A stretch of 64,000 bases of DNA from an uncultured Flammeovirgaceae bacterium (lineage in GTDB: Bacteria > Bacteroidota > Bacteroidia > Cytophagales > Cyclobacteriaceae): positions 62,001 through 126,000 of the forward strand of contig CAKZYA010000034.1 in the NCBI GenBank assembly GCA_937883755.1, read 5' to 3'. Numbering within the stretch: position 1 is the first letter of the stretch; each line of letters starts with the position of its first letter. Below are positions 36,688-46,053 of this stretch, piece after piece. The notes beneath the pieces are model-generated. The model was given only the letters and a program-made list of their open reading frames with translations, had not been told where the DNA came from and did no database searches. Made by a program: the position numbers and the translations under genes.

Positions 36688-39165
36688 TCAGCCCTCTTTT
36701 TTGGCTTCTGAGTATTCGCGTTTGGCGCGTTGGTTAACCTGTAAGCGGCTTAGATCAATTTCCTCATCTTCATCTTCTTGATAAAAATCATCGTAGTGCT
36801 CAATAAGATGGAATAAGGGTTGAGAACTTTTCCCCGCAATGCCTTTGCCATTGTCGAAAATCATTAGTAAAGCTGGTAGCACAGTAAGGTTGGTAAACAT
36901 GGCAATTATCAGCGTAAGAGAAGTGAGAATGCCCAAGTACTGAGTACCGCTTAAGCTGGACGCCGCAAAAATAATGAAACCGCAGAATAGAATGATGGAG
37001 GTATAAATCATGCTGGTTCCAGTTTCGCGTAGGCTGTGGCTAATGGCAATAGGTACAAAGAAACGATTACTCTTCAACTCTTGCCGATACTTCGCCAGAA
37101 AGTGGATAGAGTCGTCTACCGAAATACCGAACACAATACTAAAAATAATGGCGGTGCTAGGTTTGAGCGGTATCCCGACAAAGCCCATAATGCCCGCTGT
37201 GATAATGAGCGGAATTACGTTGGGTGCCAGCGAGATAAAAATCATCCGCACGCTGCCGAATAACAGAGCCATGATGACGGCAATAATCCCAAAGGCAATG
37301 AGTAGACTTATCAGCAGGTTCTCAATCAAAAACTCATTGCCCTTAGTGAACAGTAAGCTAGCTCCGGTGATGAATACATCGGTTTCGGCATTGTCAAAGA
37401 CCTCCTCCGCTTTAGGGCGAATTTTTTCTTCTACCAGTTTCTTAATTTCCTTAGAACCTACGTCAGCTACCCGTAGGGAAATCCGTAGCTGCTGCCCAGT
37501 ACTATCGGCTAGTCCGTTGAGTAGATTGGGAGAAGAACCTTGATCTGCTTCATTCCAGGCATCTTGGGTATTCTTCAAGTAGCGCAAGACAAATGCCTGA
37601 TCGCGTTTGTCAGGCAACTGATAAAATGCTGTATCACCGTTGTAGAATGCCTGCCGGGCAGTTTTGACAAAGCCCGCTAAAGAGATGGGCGAAGCAATAG
37701 CGGGTTGTTGATCCAGATAATCCTCTAGTTCGGCTACTTTTTGTAGCGTGTTCACGCGAGTAGCCGACCGTTTTTTGTGGGTATCTACGACAATCTCTAG
37801 CGGCATAATACCGGAGAAGTTATCCTCAAAAAACTGCATGTCCCGTTTCAACTGACTCTTAGCTGGAACCCCATCTACCAGATAAGAAACCGCGTCAATT
37901 CGTAGCAGACCGAAGGAGAAAACAATAACCGTAAGCACTGAAGCTACTAGCACCCGGTAGCGATGTCGATGTACCAGTAAATCCAGTTTAGTTAGCACCC
38001 AATCAATCAGGGCAAAGCGCAGATGCTTTAGCTGTCGGTCGCTGGGAGGAGGTAGATAGGAGAAGACCGAAGGAATGACGATGATGCTGACCAGGAAGGT
38101 AGCCAGGATATTAACTCCAGCAACGATTCCGAATTCTTCCAGAATGGAAATGTCGGCAAACCATAGTACCAAAAAGCCAATAGCAGTAGTTACGTTGGTA
38201 ATCAAGGTAGCCATGCCGATTTTCTGAATAATTCGGTTCAAGGCCTTCACTTTATCGCCGTGGGTGCGGTATTCCTGATGGTATTTATTGATAAGGTAAA
38301 CACTATTGGGAATGCCAATAATTACGATAATCGGTGGTAGTAATCCGGATAATGCGGTGATTTCGTAACCCAACCAAGCCAACGTACCTACGGACCATAC
38401 CACCATCACCCCGATGACAATCAAAGGAAAAACTACTGCATCCCAGGAGCGAAAGAACGTCCAGAGGATTAGAGCGGTAACCACTACTGAGAGAATCAGG
38501 AACAGGCGAAGTTCAGCCCGAATTTTTCCATTCATTACCGTTCGTACAAAGGGTAGTCCAGCGTAATGTAGTTCAATGCCCGTGATCTCGGTGAAACTTG
38601 TCCCCAACTGCTGAATGTCGGGTACCAATTGCTCGCGCTTGTCGGAGTTTAGCGTATTATTTTCTACTGCTACCAGCATGAGCGTGGCACCATTGGCAGG
38701 GTTGGTGAGTTGATTCGCGTATAGTTCAAAACTCCGAGCTACTTGCAATAAACTGTCTAATTGCTGTTGGTCATCGGGTACTGAGGCAAATAGGGGCTGA
38801 AGCTCAAATCGTTTGTCCTTAGTGTTTTTGGTGAGTATTTGCAGTTTAGGCAACGATACAGTGTACTTTACCCCTGATAACTTGGCAACTTCATCACTAA
38901 AGTATTTGAACCGACGGAAGTTCTGGGCTTGGTACAGAGCCGAATCCTGTACGCCAATGACCAGTAGGTTAGCGTCTTCGCCAAATTGGCTCTTAAACTG
39001 ATCATAATAGATCATAGCGGGGTCGTCGTTGGGCACGGCCTCCACATAGTCATAGCTTAACTTCAGGTCAGGAATTTTGTAAGCCATCACTGCAGTAATT
39101 ACTGCCAGAAACAGCATTAATACTAACCGAAACCGAATAATGAAATGAGCTAGGCTAATCCACAT
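36688..39165 (-). CDS. RND superfamily exporter, MMPL type
   Basis: This 825-residue membrane protein has the duplicated RND layout: one N-terminal helix, a large periplasmic loop, a five-helix bundle (about residues 215-370), a second periplasmic loop (about 420-620) and a final bundle. The segments DDPAMIYYDQFKSQFGEDAN and FSIVFGISVDDSIHFLAKY are typical of MMPL-type and hopanoid/lipid exporters. No membrane fusion protein or outer-membrane channel is adjacent, in line with the stand-alone MMPL group, which often moves lipids. The substrate is unknown. Confidence 0.9.
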   Translation of the reverse strand: MWISLAHFIIRFRLVLMLFLAVITAVMAYKIPDLKLSYDYVEAVPNDDPAMIYYDQFKSQFGEDANLLVIGVQDSALYQAQNFRRFKYFSDEVAKLSGVKYTVSLPKLQILTKNTKDKRFELQPLFASVPDDQQQLDSLLQVARSFELYANQLTNPANGATLMLVAVENNTLNSDKREQLVPDIQQLGTSFTEITGIELHYAGLPFVRTVMNGKIRAELRLFLILSVVVTALILWTFFRSWDAVVFPLIVIGVMVVWSVGTLAWLGYEITALSGLLPPIIVIIGIPNSVYLINKYHQEYRTHGDKVKALNRIIQKIGMATLITNVTTAIGFLVLWFADISILEEFGIVAGVNILATFLVSIIVIPSVFSYLPPPSDRQLKHLRFALIDWVLTKLDLLVHRHRYRVLVASVLTVIVFSFGLLRIDAVSYLVDGVPAKSQLKRDMQFFEDNFSGIMPLEIVVDTHKKRSATRVNTLQKVAELEDYLDQQPAIASPISLAGFVKTARQAFYNGDTAFYQLPDKRDQAFVLRYLKNTQDAWNEADQGSSPNLLNGLADSTGQQLRISLRVADVGSKEIKKLVEEKIRPKAEEVFDNAETDVFITGASLLFTKGNEFLIENLLISLLIAFGIIAVIMALLFGSVRMIFISLAPNVIPLIITAGIMGFVGIPLKPSTAIIFSIVFGISVDDSIHFLAKYRQELKSNRFFVPIAISHSLRETGTSMIYTSIILFCGFIIFAASSLSGTQYLGILTSLTLIIAMFTNLTVLPALLMIFDNGKGIAGKSSQPLFHLIEHYDDFYQEDEDEEIDLSRLQVNQRAKREYSEAKKEG

Positions 39166-39463
39166 GAACGTCTACCAATTCTTCACTAGGGCGATGAGTA
39201 TGTTTTACTGGGAAAATAATATAACCAATTGCTCACCAACTAGTTCAGCTTCGGGCAAAATTAGTAAAATTTACCAAGGCAAGATACTTTCGAGACTCGA
39301 AGACTGATATAAAAAGCTCATTGAGGCAATTATAATATCTAAACGACAGTTTCAATAATTCATTTGGAAACCTCGTAAGTCTTGAACTGCTTAGCTCATA
39401 AAATAGATACATCCTACCCACGTAAGCTTTGCCCTTAACCTTAATTTATTTCCATAACAGTAT
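39166..39463. other. Divergent intergenic region, nothing clear
   Basis: This 298-bp AT-rich gap lies between the divergent exporter and PH-like membrane protein genes and must hold their promoters. I see no gene, no strong inverted repeat and no exact TAnnTTTG box (TAAGCTTTG near 39423 is one base too long). Confidence 0.5.
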
Positions 39464-40471
39464 ATGGTAGTAGGGTTATTGGATACAGTTAAGGGTAGGG
39501 TGATTGTAACAGAAAACATGCTTAGCATCCGAAGTACGTTTACTAATCGAGATCTGTTATTCAGTGAGATTAAAGGATATAAGGTTGGGGTAGAAGCTCA
39601 ATACATCTACATTCTACCCAATACGCACGACAAAAAACGAATCAAGATTAGCACTTATGTCGGAAAAACTGATGAGTTGATTAGGTGGCTATCGGCAAAT
39701 TTTGTAGATCTCCGCGTAGAAAATAATGCAAAGGAGGAAAGAGAAATACTAGACAACTATGAATACGGTAGATGCGAAGGCGAAAGGATAGAAAAACTAA
39801 AAAATGCCAAACTAACGGCTAAAGCACTAAACTGGGCGGGAGGTTTAGTATGTGCCTGGACATTATTTTTAGCAGAGCCATACGAATACGCAATATTGGC
39901 ATCAATTCTTGTTCCTCTGCTCTCAGTACTTGCCGCCATCTTTTTTAGAGGTCTTATCAAAATTGACGAGAAGAAGGGAAGCGCGTACCCATCAGTGTTC
40001 TTGGGAATATTGATGCCTTCCTGTGGATTATTCCTGAGAGCCTTGCTTGATTTTAATATCTACGACTATTCAAACATCTGGCTACCAGCAGCCTCAATCG
40101 CTTTGGGGTTAGCTACAATCGCCATCATGGCTACCAAAGAAATAAGCTTCAAAAAGCCTCAAGAATTTTTCACAGTACTATTTCTAGTACTATTCTTTTT
40201 CGGATATAGTTACGGAGCGGTAGTGACTACTAATTGTTATTATGATGAAAGCATTCCCCAGAACCACCAAGCTGAAATAATAAATAAACGTATAAGTTCA
40301 GGAAAAACAACGACCTACTATCTTGAGCTGGCTCCATGGGCCGACCAGATAGAATCCAACGAAGTTTCAGTATCTGAAGAGTTTTACGATAGAATAGAAA
40401 CCGGTGACTCAGTCAATATTTATCTAAAAGATGGTGTGTACGAAATACCGTGGCTAATGGTAACTGAATGA
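39464..40471 (+). CDS. Membrane protein with PH-like N-terminal domain, function unknown
   Basis: The 335-residue protein begins with about 85 residues that resemble a bacterial PH-like domain (GRVIVTENMLSIRSTFTNRD, then LLFSEIKGYKVG). About five membrane helices follow between residues 120 and 265. The C-terminal 65 residues (KRISSGKTTTYYLELAPW, EFYDRIETGDSVNIYLKDG) are an extracytoplasmic beta domain like those of DUF3592 proteins. I do not know its function. The serine hydrolase begins 25 bp after its stop and is probably co-transcribed. Confidence 0.65.
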   Translation: MVVGLLDTVKGRVIVTENMLSIRSTFTNRDLLFSEIKGYKVGVEAQYIYILPNTHDKKRIKISTYVGKTDELIRWLSANFVDLRVENNAKEEREILDNYEYGRCEGERIEKLKNAKLTAKALNWAGGLVCAWTLFLAEPYEYAILASILVPLLSVLAAIFFRGLIKIDEKKGSAYPSVFLGILMPSCGLFLRALLDFNIYDYSNIWLPAASIALGLATIAIMATKEISFKKPQEFFTVLFLVLFFFGYSYGAVVTTNCYYDESIPQNHQAEIINKRISSGKTTTYYLELAPWADQIESNEVSVSEEFYDRIETGDSVNIYLKDGVYEIPWLMVTE

Positions 40472-40496
40472 GAAAGGTTTGGTTATACTTGTATCT

Positions 40497-41594
40497 ATGA
40501 TAAGAAACCTAATAACTCTCATTTTTTTTGTGCTCTGTATAAGTACTGTTAGCTATGGACAAAGTACTTACACCTACCAGCAACCCGAAAAGCGAAAGGA
40601 TGGATGGCTAACCAGTGATCTACAATCTCAAAAGATTGATACAGGTCGGATATACCAACTATTCAACCAATTGCAGGGCGAAGAGCATAAAGTTCATAGT
40701 GTACTATTGGTGAAGAACGGGCAGATCATTATTGAGGAATATTTTGATGGGTATTCGGTAGACCAACCGCACGACTTACGCTCTACTACTAAAAGTATTC
40801 GGGCAATTTTGATGGGTATTGCCATTGATAAAGGGTTTATTGAGAGTGTTAACGATCCCATATTTAAGTACCTTAAAACTCCCGTTCCCACTAAAAATCT
40901 AGATGAGCGTAAGGAAGATATTACCATCAAGCACCTGTTAACTATGTCGACGGGGCTGGAGTGTAACGATTGGGATAAGAAATCAAAAGGGCAGGAGGAT
41001 CGGGTGTATAAAAAGAAGGACTGGCTTCAGTATACGCTTAACTTACCAATGGCTAATGATCCGGGATTGGTTTCTAACTACTGTTCAATGGGGGTAGTGC
41101 TGGCTGCCGAAATAATCAGTCAAGCCTCGGGGATGTCAATTGACCAGTTTGCAAAAAAATACTTGTTTGAACCATTGGGTATTCACAATGTACAGTGGGG
41201 ACATACTTCCAATAAAAACGTAATCCCATCGGCCAAACGATTGTATCTTACTTCTCGCGACATGGCAAAAATCGGGCAATTGATTCTTAACCGGGGGCAG
41301 TGGAATAGCGAGCAAGTAGTATCTAAAGGTTGGATTGACGAAGCTACTACTCCCAAAACTAAAATCACCGGAATAGACTACGGTTATCTGTGGTTAACTA
41401 TTCCGTTTAAAGTGGGCAATAACATTATCGTTTCCAAAGTTGCTACCGGGAACGGCGGACAGTATATTGTGGTAGTTCCTGAGCTGGACATGGTAGCGGT
41501 GTTTACCGGCGGGGCTTACAATTCTGAAGAGGATAAATTACCGTTTGCCATACTGAGGGATATTTTTCTGTCTACCTTTATAAGCAAGAAATAA
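40497..41594 (+). CDS. Secreted serine hydrolase, class C beta-lactamase family
   Basis: The 366-residue protein has a signal peptide ending VSYGQ and the catalytic SxxK motif STTK (Ser96 to Lys99) in DLRSTTKSIRAILMG. The second motif appears as NYCSMG, giving Tyr-x-Ser rather than Tyr-x-Asn. Late motif GNGGQYIVVVPELDMV replaces the KTG box, as in many penicillin-binding-protein-like esterases of Bacteroidota. The start at 40497 (ATG) is preferred to an in-frame TTG at 40479. It is a separate lineage from the lipoprotein hydrolase at 22590. The physiological substrate is unknown. Confidence 0.87.
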   Translation: MIRNLITLIFFVLCISTVSYGQSTYTYQQPEKRKDGWLTSDLQSQKIDTGRIYQLFNQLQGEEHKVHSVLLVKNGQIIIEEYFDGYSVDQPHDLRSTTKSIRAILMGIAIDKGFIESVNDPIFKYLKTPVPTKNLDERKEDITIKHLLTMSTGLECNDWDKKSKGQEDRVYKKKDWLQYTLNLPMANDPGLVSNYCSMGVVLAAEIISQASGMSIDQFAKKYLFEPLGIHNVQWGHTSNKNVIPSAKRLYLTSRDMAKIGQLILNRGQWNSEQVVSKGWIDEATTPKTKITGIDYGYLWLTIPFKVGNNIIVSKVATGNGGQYIVVVPELDMVAVFTGGAYNSEEDKLPFAILRDIFLSTFISKK

Positions 41595-41611
41595 TCAGAA
41601 GCCATATCAAT

Positions 41612-41935
41612 ATGTGGGAGGAAAAACTCAAGATCTACGATGAGCTAGTTGCCAAGTGCCCAAGGTTTGAGAGAAAAGGAAAAACCATGCCCTACACTTC
41701 TGCCAACGGACATATGTTTTCGTTGTTGAATAAAGCAGGAGAAATAGGAATACGGTTTTCAAAAGAAGTTCAGCAGAAGTACATTGAAGAATTTGACTCG
41801 ACTATTTTTAAATCGTATAACTCTGTAATGCATGGCTATGTACTGATACCGGAAGCTATGCTGGAGGATTTGGATAACTTGGCAAAATACCTAGACGAAA
41901 GCTACGATTATGTGATGAGCCTCGAGCCAAAGTAA
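41612..41935 (+). CDS. Small TfoX/YjbR-like protein
   Basis: This 107-residue protein has the compact alpha/beta pattern of the TfoX N-terminal and MmcQ/YjbR family: an N-terminal helix, the strand block KTMPYTSANGHMFSLLNKAG, then IGIRFSKEVQQKY and a terminal helix ending YVMSLEPK. No catalytic motif is visible, and the family assignment is from overall pattern only. It starts 17 bp after the serine hydrolase stop and probably shares its transcript. Confidence 0.55.
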   Translation: MWEEKLKIYDELVAKCPRFERKGKTMPYTSANGHMFSLLNKAGEIGIRFSKEVQQKYIEEFDSTIFKSYNSVMHGYVLIPEAMLEDLDNLAKYLDESYDYVMSLEPK

Positions 41936-41968
41936 GCTCTACTACTAGCAGGGTAAAGAAATATAGAT

Positions 41969-42754
41969 TTAACCTACTGCTATCTCAGCGTTAACCAAAG
42001 GGTTCTGATTAAGCAAAGTAGCTAATGTATAGAATAGTTCAGGATGTTGCCGTTCAAACTCAACTGTATTTTCAAAAAAGTACTCTACTGTAACCGCGAA
42101 GAACTCTTGGGCATTGGTTGCCGCATAGTCCCGGAAGAAACTCGCTTCTCCGCGTTTAATCTTTTCTATGTAGTATGGCACCAGTCCCTTCCAACATTGT
42201 TGAGCTTCCGTAGGAAAAAACTGATAGTCTTCGTTTTCAATCATGTTTTCTAATTCCAGGGCGTGAGCCATTTCGTGCAGCCCTACATTTCGCCCGCTGG
42301 TCACGTCGGCGTAGCCTTCCACAAAACTCTTCCACGATAACACAATAGCTTGCAAGCGCGGATTCACTTCGCCCCGGTGGTACTTTCGGGTAATGGTAGA
42401 ATAATAATCGTCAGCGTAGATGAGAATGCGTTTAAAGTGCGCCAAGCTCACCTCCGGCAGGCCGAAGGTAAGTTGGACGGCAGAAGCCGCAATCATGGCC
42501 TGCATTTCTAAGGTAACTGGTTTAAAACCTCGGGGAATAAACTGTTTCTGCTGCATGAACTGCATCACCCGTTTTAGAAATTCTTTCTTCTGCGGTAGTA
42601 ATAACTGTTGGTAGTAAGGAAAATACTTCGCCAGAATATTTTCTATCTCTCGCACTTTCACCAGTGGGTACAGTGGTTTAGGAGTAGGAATGCTACGGTA
42701 AAACACAGCGAAGCCGATCAGCAATACCAGGAAGATAGCCAGTGAAAATGCCAT
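41969..42754 (-). CDS. Zinc-dependent peptidase, MtfA (M90) family
   Basis: The 261-residue protein has one N-terminal membrane helix (about residues 3-20) and a gluzincin-like domain with the zinc site HEMAH (His160, Glu161, His164) and the downstream helix FFAVTVEYFFEN, which carries the third-ligand Glu. FVEGYADVTSGRNVGLHEM is the conserved MtfA block. In Escherichia coli MtfA is a cytosolic peptidase that interacts with the glucose regulator Mlc; here the membrane anchor and the absence of Mlc nearby suggest a different setting. It is convergent with the TfoX-like gene. Confidence 0.85.
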   Translation of the reverse strand: MAFSLAIFLVLLIGFAVFYRSIPTPKPLYPLVKVREIENILAKYFPYYQQLLLPQKKEFLKRVMQFMQQKQFIPRGFKPVTLEMQAMIAASAVQLTFGLPEVSLAHFKRILIYADDYYSTITRKYHRGEVNPRLQAIVLSWKSFVEGYADVTSGRNVGLHEMAHALELENMIENEDYQFFPTEAQQCWKGLVPYYIEKIKRGEASFFRDYAATNAQEFFAVTVEYFFENTVEFERQHPELFYTLATLLNQNPLVNAEIAVG

Positions 42755-42865
42755 AGTAAAGTTCTATTACGCGTTGCGATTGCGTAGCAATGCCTAAAGT
42801 TCAAGAATAATGCCACCGCCATATTAACTACGCATGTCAACTACCTTACCATGTAATTTTAGCTG

Positions 42866-44365
42866 CTAAACAAGTGTGCGAAGGACATTTTGCAGCGAAA
42901 CCCGCTCTAGTAAGGTAGAACGAAGCTCACTCACTGGAATACGTTCCTGCTCGGTACTGTCGCGTTCTCGAATGGTGACGGTATCATCTTCCAGTGTTTG
43001 GTGATCTACCGCAATGCAGTAGGGCGTTCCGATCAAATCTTGCCGAGTGTAGCGCTTACCAATAGCGGCACTTTCTTCGTACACCACTTTCATATCCAGC
43101 TTTAGCGATTCATAAATTTCTTTGGCCTTTTCGGGTAAGCCATCTTTTTTGACCAGCGGTAGCACCGCCGCTTTTACCGGAGCTAAAGCCGGATGAATTT
43201 TCAGATAGACCCGTTTCTTTTCGTTGCCTTTAGCGTCTACTCCGGTATCTTCGGTGTAGGCTTCGCACAAAGTCATCAAAAACAGTCGATCAGCTCCGAT
43301 GGAAGTTTCAATTACGTAGGGTACGTAGCTTTCCGACACATCTGGATCGTAGTACTGCTGCTTTTTCTTAGAAAGTTTCTGATGCTCAGTAAGGTCAAAA
43401 TCAGTTCGGGAATGAATTCCCTCAACTTCCTTGAATCCAAACGGAAATTGGTACTCAATATCGATAGCCGCATCGGCGTAGTGAGCCAGTTTTTCGTGCT
43501 CGTGAATGCGAAATTTTTCAGTAGGAATGCCCAAAGTCTCGTGCCAGCGCATCCGCACTTGCTTCCAGCGGTCAAACCACTCGGCCTGAGTACCGGGGCG
43601 GATGAAGAATTGCATCTCCATCTGCTCAAACTCCCGCATTCGGAAAATAAACTGTCGGGCTACAATCTCATTACGAAAGGCTTTACCGATCTGGGCAATA
43701 CCAAATGGCACTTTCTTTCGGGCGGTTTTCTGCACATTTAAAAAGTTGACAAAAATGCCTTGAGCCGTTTCAGGCCGCAGATAAATTTTGCTAGAATCTT
43801 CGGCTACCGAACCTACCTGAGTGGAAAACATCAGGTTAAACTGTCGCACTTCCGTCCAATTGGTCGTACCTGATTCGGGACAAACAATATCGTACTCTAT
43901 GATCAGATCACGCACTCCAGCTAGGTCTTCCGCTTCCAGCAATTCATTCATGCGCTTTAGCAGCAATTGAGCATTTTCAATCTCTCCTTCGGCTTCCAAT
44001 TGGGCAGCTTTATCTTCAATCAGCGTATCAGCTCGGTAGCGTTTGTTAGAATCCTTGTTGTCGATCATCGGATCGTTGAAGCTATCCACATGCCCGGAGG
44101 CTTTCCAGGTCTGGGGCTGCATAAAGATGGCGGCATCTAGCCCGACGATGTTGTCGTTTAGGCGGGTCATAGCTTGCCACCAGAACTGCTTCAGATTATT
44201 TTTGAGTTCTACGCCGTAGGGGCCGTAGTCGTAGACGGCCTGCAAGCCATCGTATATTTCACTGGAAGGATACACAAAACCGTATTCTTTCGCGTGGGCA
44301 ATTACTTGCTTAAGCGAACTTTCGGGTTCGTGCGGAGCTGCTTCTTTGGGTTTATTCTTTGCCAT
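42866..44365 (-). CDS. glyS: Glycine--tRNA ligase (homodimeric class II type)
   Basis: This gene encodes glycyl-tRNA synthetase of the alpha2 type used by Bacteroidota (499 aa). Class II motifs are clear: LRPETAQGIFVNFLNVQKT (motif 2 region), PFGIAQIGKAFRNEI, and the late block SIGADRLFLMTLCEAY (motif 3), followed by the anticodon-binding domain with PLVKKDGLPEKAKEIYESL. The start is the ATG at 44365 because MAKNKPKE is a normal N-terminus; the frame is open nine codons further. It stands alone on the minus strand. Confidence 0.96.
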   Translation of the reverse strand: MAKNKPKEAAPHEPESSLKQVIAHAKEYGFVYPSSEIYDGLQAVYDYGPYGVELKNNLKQFWWQAMTRLNDNIVGLDAAIFMQPQTWKASGHVDSFNDPMIDNKDSNKRYRADTLIEDKAAQLEAEGEIENAQLLLKRMNELLEAEDLAGVRDLIIEYDIVCPESGTTNWTEVRQFNLMFSTQVGSVAEDSSKIYLRPETAQGIFVNFLNVQKTARKKVPFGIAQIGKAFRNEIVARQFIFRMREFEQMEMQFFIRPGTQAEWFDRWKQVRMRWHETLGIPTEKFRIHEHEKLAHYADAAIDIEYQFPFGFKEVEGIHSRTDFDLTEHQKLSKKKQQYYDPDVSESYVPYVIETSIGADRLFLMTLCEAYTEDTGVDAKGNEKKRVYLKIHPALAPVKAAVLPLVKKDGLPEKAKEIYESLKLDMKVVYEESAAIGKRYTRQDLIGTPYCIAVDHQTLEDDTVTIRERDSTEQERIPVSELRSTLLERVSLQNVLRTLV

Positions 44366-44490
44366 AGCCGCAAAGATAGAAAAGCCCCGCACGGATTTAC
44401 AACGAAAGGCTTGAATTATTGGTGAGGATTGATTCTCCTGGCTTCCCGTATGCAGGTATAATCTTAGTGTTTTTCCTGCACTTGGGATTG

Positions 44491-44709
44491 CTACTTACTC
44501 TGTTTACTTTTGAGCTTCTGTAAAAATATTAAATCTTCACGTTCTTCGGTAGCATTGATGAAAATATCCAGGTCGCCCGTACTGCGAATATGTCCGTAAG
44601 CTCCCACAGCGTATCCACCGATGAGTAAATACTCTACATGATTTTGGTTTAAGGCTTCTACAAATTCACGAAAGTGAGAAGGGAAAACATTGTTTAAGCT
44701 AGGTTTCAT
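44491..44709 (-). pseudogene. Nucleotidyltransferase, shortened by internal deletion
   Basis: The 72-residue frame begins like a full nucleotidyltransferase: helix VEALNQNHVEYLLIGGYAV with the GG pair (Gly31, Gly32) and the acidic pair in GDLDIF (Asp46, Asp48). After INATEERE it jumps to DLIFLQKLKSKQSK, which looks like the C-terminal end of these 150-190-residue proteins (usually DLxDLxxLxKL). The third acidic residue and the substrate-binding helix bundle are missing. An internal in-frame deletion of about 80-110 codons is the simplest reading. It overlaps the upstream small gene by 11 bp. Confidence 0.6.
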
Positions 44710-44902
44710 CGGGCTCTAGGTAATAGATCGTGCGTTTGGTGGGAGAAGCCGTGATATCTATTCCTGCCAATGCGTGGTTACGAACAATGTGCTTACAATA
44801 TTCAGTCAGTCGTTCTTCCATCGTTTTACTCAAAGCCCATTCTACCTCATTTTCCAGATAGTCTTCATCAGATTCAATATAGCTAATCCTTCTGGTGTCC
44901 AT
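44699..44902 (-). CDS. Small acidic protein upstream of the nucleotidyltransferase
   Basis: This 67-residue protein (starting MDTRRISYIESDEDYLEN) has a helix WALSKTMEERLTEYCKHIV and ends TIYYLEPDE. It is the usual kind of short partner encoded directly before Bacteroidota nucleotidyltransferases, possibly an antitoxin- or chaperone-like unit, but no function is established. Its last 11 bp overlap the next gene. With the partner damaged it may now be an orphan. Confidence 0.5.
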   Translation of the reverse strand: MDTRRISYIESDEDYLENEVEWALSKTMEERLTEYCKHIVRNHALAGIDITASPTKRTIYYLEPDET

Positions 44903-44997
44903 GGTAAAGTGTTCAGGAGTTAGGGCATTTGTGCGTTCATGTGGTTATGATTCAATTGCTTGAACACCTTAACACAACAACACTATAACACCAAAAA

Positions 44998-46053
44998 TTA
45001 TCCATACTGTCCCTCGTAGTATTTCTGATAATTACCAGAGGTGACATTTTCCAACCACTCTTCGTTGGCCAGGTACCAATCTATGGTTTTTTCTATGCCT
45101 TCTTCAAACTGAAGCGAGGGCGCCCAACCCAGTTCGTTCATCAGCTTGTGGGCATCAATAGCGTAGCGTAAATCGTGCCCAGCGCGGTCGGTAACGAAGG
45201 TGATAAGCTCTTCGGAAGTACCCTCGGGGCGATCGAGCTTCTTGTCCATAACCTGGCATAGTAGTCGTACGATATCAATATTCTTCCACTCGTTAAAGCC
45301 GCCAATGTTGTAGGTTTCGCCTACTTTCCCCTGGTGAAAAATCGTATCAATCGCCCGAGCGTGATCCTCTACGTAGAGCCAGTCGCGTACATTATCGCCT
45401 TTACCGTAAATAGGTAGCGGCTTATTATGCTTGATATTATTAATACAGAGTGGAATCAGTTTCTCGGGGAAATGATTGGGTCCGTAGTTATTAGAACAGT
45501 TGCTGATGACGACGGGTAAACCGTAGGTATTATTGTAGGCTCGCACAAAATGATCAGAACTAGCCTTAGACGCTGAGTAAGGTGACTTAGGGTCGTAAGA
45601 AGTAGTCTCTACAAAGTAGCCACCGTCATCCAGCGAGCCGTACACCTCGTCGGTAGAAATATGGTAGAATAAATGACTATCCATGTCTTCTTTCCAGATT
45701 TCCTTGGCAGCATTCAGTAAATTCACCGTCCCCATCACATTGGTACGAATAAACGCCATTGGATCTTTAATGGATCGATCCACGTGCGACTCTGCTGCTA
45801 GATGTAATACTGAATCGGGTTTAATTTCCTGAAATAGTTCGGTCATAGCAGCTTCGTCGCTAATATCATCCTTCAAAAAATGGTAGTTATCCTGATCTTC
45901 AATGTCTTTTAAGTTTTCCAGATTACCCGCGTAGGTAAGCGCATCTAGGTTATAGATTTGGTAATCGGGATATTTAGTAACAAACAAGCGTACTACGTGC
46001 GAGCCAATAAATCCGGCTCCACCCGTAATCAAAATTTTTTTAGTTGCTGCCAT
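44998..46053 (-). CDS. rfbB: dTDP-glucose 4,6-dehydratase
   Basis: The 351-residue enzyme converts dTDP-D-glucose to dTDP-4-keto-6-deoxy-D-glucose, a step toward dTDP-L-rhamnose and other deoxysugars. It is an extended short-chain dehydrogenase with the NAD site GGAGFIG (residues 11-17), STDEVYGSL and the catalytic YSASK pair. NNYGPNHFPEKLIPLCI and the late WYLANEEW are diagnostic of RfbB/RmlB. The other rml genes are not adjacent. It is divergent from gldD, with a MITE-like element in between. Confidence 0.96.
   Translation of the reverse strand: MAATKKILITGGAGFIGSHVVRLFVTKYPDYQIYNLDALTYAGNLENLKDIEDQDNYHFLKDDISDEAAMTELFQEIKPDSVLHLAAESHVDRSIKDPMAFIRTNVMGTVNLLNAAKEIWKEDMDSHLFYHISTDEVYGSLDDGGYFVETTSYDPKSPYSASKASSDHFVRAYNNTYGLPVVISNCSNNYGPNHFPEKLIPLCINNIKHNKPLPIYGKGDNVRDWLYVEDHARAIDTIFHQGKVGETYNIGGFNEWKNIDIVRLLCQVMDKKLDRPEGTSEELITFVTDRAGHDLRYAIDAHKLMNELGWAPSLQFEEGIEKTIDWYLANEEWLENVTSGNYQKYYEGQYG

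Noticed and set aside
37010-37543. A 177-codon open frame on the plus strand opposite the RND exporter
   Set aside because: It is antisense to a membrane-protein gene with clear conserved motifs and shows no domain of its own.
43193-43741. A 182-codon open frame opposite glyS
   Set aside because: It is an antisense frame of a strongly conserved synthetase and has no recognisable motif.
44909-44967. Inverted repeat GTGTTCA and TGAACAC with a 45-bp loop
   Set aside because: Seven-base arms at this distance are expected by chance often in a 64-kb window, and no other signal supports them.
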